Below are positions 58,306 through 64,000 of a stretch of 64,000 nucleotides of DNA, piece by piece. The position numbers and the translations under genes are program-made. The stretch's first letter is position 1. The number at the start of each line of letters is the position of its first letter. Source of the DNA: Blastomyces gilchristii SLH14081. Lineage: Eukaryota; Ascomycota; Eurotiomycetes; Onygenales; Ajellomycetaceae. The stretch spans positions 202,388 through 266,387 of the forward strand of contig NW_003101658.1 of assembly GCF_000003855.2 (NCBI RefSeq), in the 5' to 3' direction. The notes beneath the pieces are model-generated. The model ran no database searches, was not told the origin of the DNA, and saw only the letters and a program-made list of their open reading frames with translations.

Positions 58306-58720
58306 ATTCTGTGTTCAGTTCATTTTCTACTCTCTTCACCGCTGTTGCAATGCTGCTCTCTCTTCCAACTAACACAGTGATGTATAATCTCATGTAGTCA
58401 TTCAGAGAGAACTCTGAAAAGAGCTTGATTTCAGAGACAGTAGCTCTGAGAAGCTCAATCTGTAGTTTCTCTTCTGTGACATATCTGAGTTCTGCTCAGA
58501 ATGCTGCTGAGTTGAGTTTACAGAGTTCTGTAGTTTCTTTATCTTCTCTCTGTGATAAGGCTTCAGTGCAGTCTCTGATCAGTACTGCTACTTATCTGCA
58601 CTATACTAAGCAGCTGAAGAAGAGAGAGATTTTATACATCTGCTTCTTCTCTCACTCTTATTATTTTCATTATATCTGTAACAACAACTTCTGTCTCTCT
58701 ATAAGTATTATTTCATAGAA
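58306..58720 (-). pseudogene. Element E downstream ORF, fused in frame to A2 sequence
   Basis: The minus frame reads FSEFSLNDYMRLYITVLVG then SSIATAVKRVENELN, the same family as 48969-49560. It runs without a stop across the junction into A2 pol text TESVQLLSTILRVNTL. The residual open frame is 58178-58393. The fusion is accidental in origin; no function is implied. Confidence 0.6.
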
Positions 58721-59509
58721 AGATATTGTGTCAGCTCTGATAAAAAGTCTAGATACTTAAGCAGTACAGAGTGAGAGTCTCAGAGCTTCAAGTGTTAATA
58801 AATTTTATTAAGACTAGAAAGATCTCTCTTACTCATCTGTAAAAGAAGATAAAAGCATGAATCTCTGAGATGAAAAAATATCTCAGAATAACTGATCTTA
58901 AGAAGAGATTAGTCAGTACTACTATTAAAAGTATTACAGAGATTAATCACTGATTAGAGAGAATCTCACTTTAATTAAAATAGATGACTGAGATACTTTA
59001 TAAATTAATAAGTTAATACTTTAAGTATCTTTTATACTCTTCTACAGTATGCTTCTCTACAGTACTGTAGTACTAACTTCTCAGCAGATAAAGATATCAG
59101 TGCTGAAGACTTCAATAATAAAGAATGAGTTTAATGAGAATGTAATTATTAATGAGTAGACTCTGAGATTTTCTCTTTTTACTTTTTCAACAGACTACAG
59201 TCTTATTAGAATAGCAGCAGTCTGCAGATTAATAATATCAATCTTTTTTATTAATTTCAAATATTTCTTTCTTTTCTTATTAATCACTTCAGAAATTTTA
59301 CACTTGTATAGTCTTATTAAACTTCTAAAAAATCTCTTTAAGAGAAAATAGAAGAAGAGTGCTACAGAGCTCATAAGATACTGACTTATTATTACAAGAT
59401 TATCTCTAAAAACTCTTTAAGAAAAAATAAGAAGTCTTAAGTAGTATTTCTTATTTAATATCTCTGATATATAATAGAGTAGTTTTTACTAGTTATCTTA
59501 TAGCTTACA

Positions 59510-62500
59510 ATCTCTTTCTCAGTATTTTTCAAATACTTAAGTGATTCTTATAAATTCTCTGATAATGAATAATCTTCTTATTTCATAAGATATTAAAGCT
59601 TACTGTAATATATTCACTTATTCAATATTTTCTTCATAAGATATTCAGTATCATTCTCAATCTCAATATTATTCAGCTGAGACAGCTTCATCTCAGAGTA
59701 TTACTTATAGAGCTTTAAATAGAAAATATGAAAAACAGAATGAATTGATTTTAATTCTATAAGTAATTTCAACTCATATATCTGCTTACTTATCACTCTT
59801 ATTACTGAGAAAGATTCTAGCTATTACTCACTGAGCTTCTTATATAGTTTTATTATCTTGATATTCTTTACTGAAAGTAGTACTTAATTCTCTATTAAAA
59901 ACTTCATCGAAAGATGTTTTTAATTATAGTATTTTATCTACTGCTTCTAAGCACAGTGAATACTTTTCATTATCTTTTTATAAATTTTATTTAAAAGTTT
60001 TAATCTCACTTTTACTTCTGATACTGAGAGATACTCTATTCTCTGTATCTGTTCAATATTCTGACTGTCTATCTCTCTCTTTAAAATATCATTTACAATG
60101 TCACTGAATAACAAAGAATTATATTTATAATAAGTATAGAAAGAAGATATCTTTAAGATTACATTCTTTATATTATTATATATAAATTCAGCAGTTAGAA
60201 GATGTTTGAGTCAATTATTCTGATAATATAAATAGAATACTTGAAGATACTGTTCTAGTATCTGATTCTAGTATTCAGTCTGATCATCTATCTGCAGATG
60301 AAATACAGTACTGAGAAGACATCTTATCATAAGATAATAGTAAAAAGTCAATCAGTATTTGCTGATAAAGAGAGATTCTTGATCTGTTATTAATAATTTC
60401 AGAGCACTGTGATTATAAATAATAATATCTAAAAACAGATCAGTCAATTCAGAGACTTTAATCTTTTTATAAGTAGAGATATATCTGATTATCTTTATAA
60501 AGCAGTTAATAATGATCAAAATTAAGTTATATTCTTTGACTCTTATCAACTTCAGTAGATCAACTATAAAATTCATTAATAGATTCTATTATAAGCTGTT
60601 TGAAATAGACAGTGATATTAACTCATTATATTACTTATATCACAGAATCTTTATTCTTTGACAGATATTATAAGTCTTAATATACTCTTTAATATCTGTT
60701 CAGAGCTTGTCTTAAATATATTTATATTTTAGAAGCTTCTCAGTCTTCTCTAACTCAAAGTGCCTTATATAGAAATTATTATAATAAATTCTCAATAACT
60801 TCTGATATATCACTTTACTATGAGAGATAAAGACTGAATTATTCAGCAGTAGAAGTTTATATTCTTCTAGTTATCAGTAACTTGATTTCTTAACAGTACT
60901 GTCTCACTCAGAGTCTATCTCTTTTAAGTTTAAACTGAATTCTTTCTTCTTTAACTTCTGAATTCAAACTGCAGTAGAGATATCTCTCTTCTATAACTTA
61001 TTAATAAATTCTAAAAGTAGTCAGATTGAAAGATTATAGACTGTTTCATTCTTTATCAATTTAATAATTATAAGATATAATATAAGAAGCTCATAATCTT
61101 CAGTGTTAGTTCTCTGCAGAGACTCAGGTTTTCTTTCATTTTCTATACTGAGTTATACAGCTGTCTTTTCAGTGCTATTTCTAAGCTTTAGAGAATCTTA
61201 ACTCTCTGCAGTCAGCTTCTTCTGCAGTGATAACAGAGATTCTTTTATAGAATTCTTCTTTATATCAACAATATTATAATCAGACTGTTTAGACAGTATA
61301 TCAGTGAGATTAAGCTGATCTGAACAGTATCAGATATAGAAATCATACTTTGAAAGCAGCTTCACTCATCTGACTTGACATTCTGTCAAGCTCTTTGTTA
61401 TTAAGAAATAATATAGATTTATATAATCAGTGAGAACTTACACTGAGTACTTACTATTCTGAAGATAATATTATCAGATCTTAAAGAATTTGACAATTAC
61501 TAACATCTTCTGATTATGAGTATTACATCTTCTCTGCATGAGTGATAACTTCTTGAAGAAGAAGATCACTAATCTTTATTCACAGTGTCTTATAGACTCT
61601 GTAAAAAAGTCTTCTCTTACAGATAATTCATTATCTATTTTCTCAGAAGTGATTATTCTCTGATTCTTTTAACATTAAAAGATTTTCAGTGTCAACTATG
61701 AAAAGATTTCACAGATCTCATTTCTAAATACATCAGTCTCACACTGACTAAGTAAGTCAGAATTAAAGTGATTCAGTATTATAATATCTGTAAAAGCTTA
61801 TTTCAATTTCACAAACATCTGCACAGTGTCTTGAGTGAGAGTAAACAGTCTTATTTTTCTATCTTTCATACTTCTCTTTAACAGATCTATAAGAGAGACA
61901 GTAATCTGTAAATATGTATAAATGAATTATCTGTAGAAATTCACAAATTCTAGAAATATCTGTATCTTACAGTATATTCACAGTATTAATCAGTATTAAT
62001 CAGTTCTTAATAATGAAGACTCAGCTTCTGTTCATTGAAATGTCATTTATCTCAATAATATAATCTAAGAAATCAATCTTCTGCATGTAGAACAAGCATT
62101 TTTCAGTATTTGTATAGAGTTAATACTGTCTCAAGTGACTTAACACTTCTTAAATATGAGTATCATATTCTTTCTCTGATTTCAAGAAGATTAGAATATC
62201 ATTCAGATATACTATACAGAAGATATTGACAAGGTCTTACAGTATCTTATTTATATAGATCTGAAAGATGACTGAAGCATTACAAAGATTAAAAGATAAA
62301 ACAAGATATTCAAAATTACTGTACTTGATATGAAAAGTTCTTTTTCAAACATTGTCTTCATTAACTCTGATTCTATAATAGATATTCTATATATCAATCT
62401 TTGAGAATATCTTTACTTCAGATAATTGATTAATCATCTCATTAATTAACAGTAATAAATAGTAATTCTTAACTATTATCTTATTGAGATCTCTGTAGTC

Positions 62501-64000
62501 TATATATAGATGTAGTCTATTATTCTTCTTAAGTACAAAGAGTATAGACATCTCTGTTAAACTCTTTAATAAATATATTCTGTTCTTTGATTGCACTTCT
62601 TCAAGATATTTACACAGAATATTCAATTTCTTTACAGATAAGTTATAAAGAGATCTGTACAGTATTATTATATCATCTTCAAGATGAATCTTATATTATA
62701 TCTTAATATCAGAAAACTTCACTACTTCTCTTTTCAAAAAGATATTCTTAAAATCTGTAAAGAGACATTATATATATTTATCTTTAATGACAGATACTAC
62801 TGCTAATCTTACAGTGAGAGTGATAACTTCTTCATCTATTCTCAAGTTTCAATTATCTGCTATATAGTATATTAACTTAATCTTCTTCTCAAGATTCTTC
62901 TAATGAAACTCTTCAGATTTCTCTATCACTGTCTCTTTATTAATAAGACAGTACTGTCACATCTGAGTGACTCAGTCAATGAGAGAATTGTTTTCTCTCA
63001 ATTACAGAAGATCTAGAATAATATTCTTATCTATAATATTGACTGTGTGAAGAAGCAGACTGCTTTTCTTGAAGATTTCTTCTGAGTCTATGATTACACA
63101 CTTCACTTGAATTATGTTAAAATAATAATATTTTATTTCATCAGTAAATTTCATATAATCTGATAAGTCTATCTTCTTTCAACTCTTCATTAAAGAAAAG
63201 AAATAGAATATGAAGTTAATATCTATCTCAGAGTTAAGTAGATATCTCATTAATATCTTCTCATTCAGAGTATACATTGTGATTATAACATGAACTCAGA
63301 GATATGAGAATTATTAATTCTTCATTTCTTTCTCTTCTTTATCTTTTATGAATACATTTATCAGAAGAGAAGTTGATTTTAAGAAGATATCTTCTCAGTT
63401 TCTTCTCTTCTTCAGCTTCTTATAATTACTGATATAGTGATTATCAGCTCTGCAGTTGAAATAGAGATCTTTATCAAATCTTTTTTAATATTTCTTCACA
63501 GTGAGTGAAGAATCAGAATACTTGAAATTCTTCTTTACTTTCTCTACACTGAAGCTGTCACAGCACTGTTTAGATTCTGTTATTAATTACTTAGAAGAGA
63601 TCTTATTGACCTTTTTCTCAGAGAATTAATTATTTAAATAGATTCAGAAAGTCAGATTGACAAGCTCAGTATAATTGATTAATAAACTCTGATATTATAA
63701 TATTATTATCTGCATCTTATGAGTTAACTTCATAAGATAAAGCTGTGTTTTTAATTGATTCAAATTATCAGTTAATTTCTCTTAATATTCTTCAAATCTT
63801 ACATTGAAATAAGAAGAATTCTCATTATCTCATTAATATAATGAGTTGAATCACTGCACTGCTGTAAAGTCACAGTTATAGTAATCTTTAATTTAATTCA
63901 GTAGAAAGTTCTTGAATTCTTTCTAAGTTATAATAGTATTAATACACTCAAGCTCTCTCTTCTTAATGACTCAAGTAGTCACAGAGATGCCTTCAAGAAG
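59510..64000 (-). pseudogene. Element E gag-pol remnant with chromodomain
   Basis: Gag at the window edge reads FNVRFEEY(W)EKLTDNLNQ near 63,800. Zinc knuckle DLYFNCRADNHYIS near 63,415-63,470. Reverse-transcriptase motif YLND (from YLDD) at 62198-62209; an ORF at 62387-62626 covers the preceding fingers region (RLHLYIDYRDLNKI). Integrase core in 60352-60576 (MNFIVDLLKLIRVKEYN). Chromodomain at about 59,510-59,685. Damage is like that in D, with stops at Trp and Gln positions. Gag continues beyond 64,000. Confidence 0.8.

Larger units (their letters stand above)
58306..64000 (-). mobile_element. Element E: second copy of the element D chromovirus, truncated at its 3' end
   Basis: Aligned with D from about 49,222 to 54,585 and continuing through more of gag to the window edge. 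The 3' LTR and the last part of the downstream ORF are lost at the junction with A2. The two copies differ mostly by transitions. Confidence 0.85.

Noticed and set aside
48030..64000. D and E as the two halves of one full-length element
   Set aside because: Both contain the same gag-pol-chromodomain segment in the same orientation, so they are two copies and not one.
1..64000. CRISPR array, rRNA genes or telomeric repeats
   Set aside because: None seen; the regular spacing at 43,981-48,024 lacks constant repeats and unique spacers of CRISPR size.

Overview
The window comes from a filamentous ascomycete, most likely a eurotiomycete. The evidence is short spliced introns with GT-AG ends and CTAAC-type branch points, a decayed fungal-specific FunK1 kinase, an APH-type phosphotransferase, a repeated fungal family of unknown function, and chromodomain Ty3/Gypsy retrotransposons riddled with RIP-like C-to-T changes. 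It is a two-compartment genome: gene-bearing DNA of ordinary composition at 1-7,780 and 33,740-43,980, and AT-rich repeat DNA elsewhere.

Left gene block (1-7,780): a frameshifted member of a repeated fungal family (1216-3175), one intron-containing gene of unknown function (4820-5907), and two 95-bp direct repeats. The rest shows no gene I can support.

AT-rich block 1 (7,786-33,059) is a single old Gypsy element (A; 258-bp LTRs; target duplication AATAG) split by two younger Gypsy elements. Element B (9.7 kb, 401-bp LTRs, duplication TGTAC) sits just after the reverse-transcriptase YLDD motif of A. Element C (8.3 kb, 184-bp LTRs, duplication ATTC) sits in the chromodomain region of A. Boundaries come from paired LTRs of equal length and matching target duplications, and the C site is confirmed by an empty paralogous site near 56,800. 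B and C each carry a long decayed antisense reading frame between pol and the 3' LTR, with a similar cysteine cluster.

Right gene block (33,740-43,980): a FunK1 pseudogene, an intact two-exon APH-fold kinase with a C-terminal membrane anchor, a small coiled-coil protein, a 251-bp MITE with perfect 41-bp inverted ends, a broken second phosphotransferase-like gene, a Myb/SANT-like ORF and a chromodomain-like ORF on the minus strand, a 146-bp tandem repeat, and the 3' exons of a minus-strand gene.

43,980-48,025 is a low-complexity AT-rich array in which clusters of AATTGATT/AATTAATT-type words recur roughly every 240 bp. It holds a tRNA-derived SINE with a 14-bp target duplication, a possible MITE and a 100-N assembly gap. 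AT-rich block 2 (48,030-64,000) has two minus-strand copies (D and E) of one chromovirus family, separated by a truncated minus-strand copy of element A (A2); D, A2 and E are joined by an insertion and a deletion. No retrotransposon here looks able to encode its proteins. The plausible living genes are those at 4820, 35957 and 37654, and perhaps the minus-strand genes at 39987-43074.
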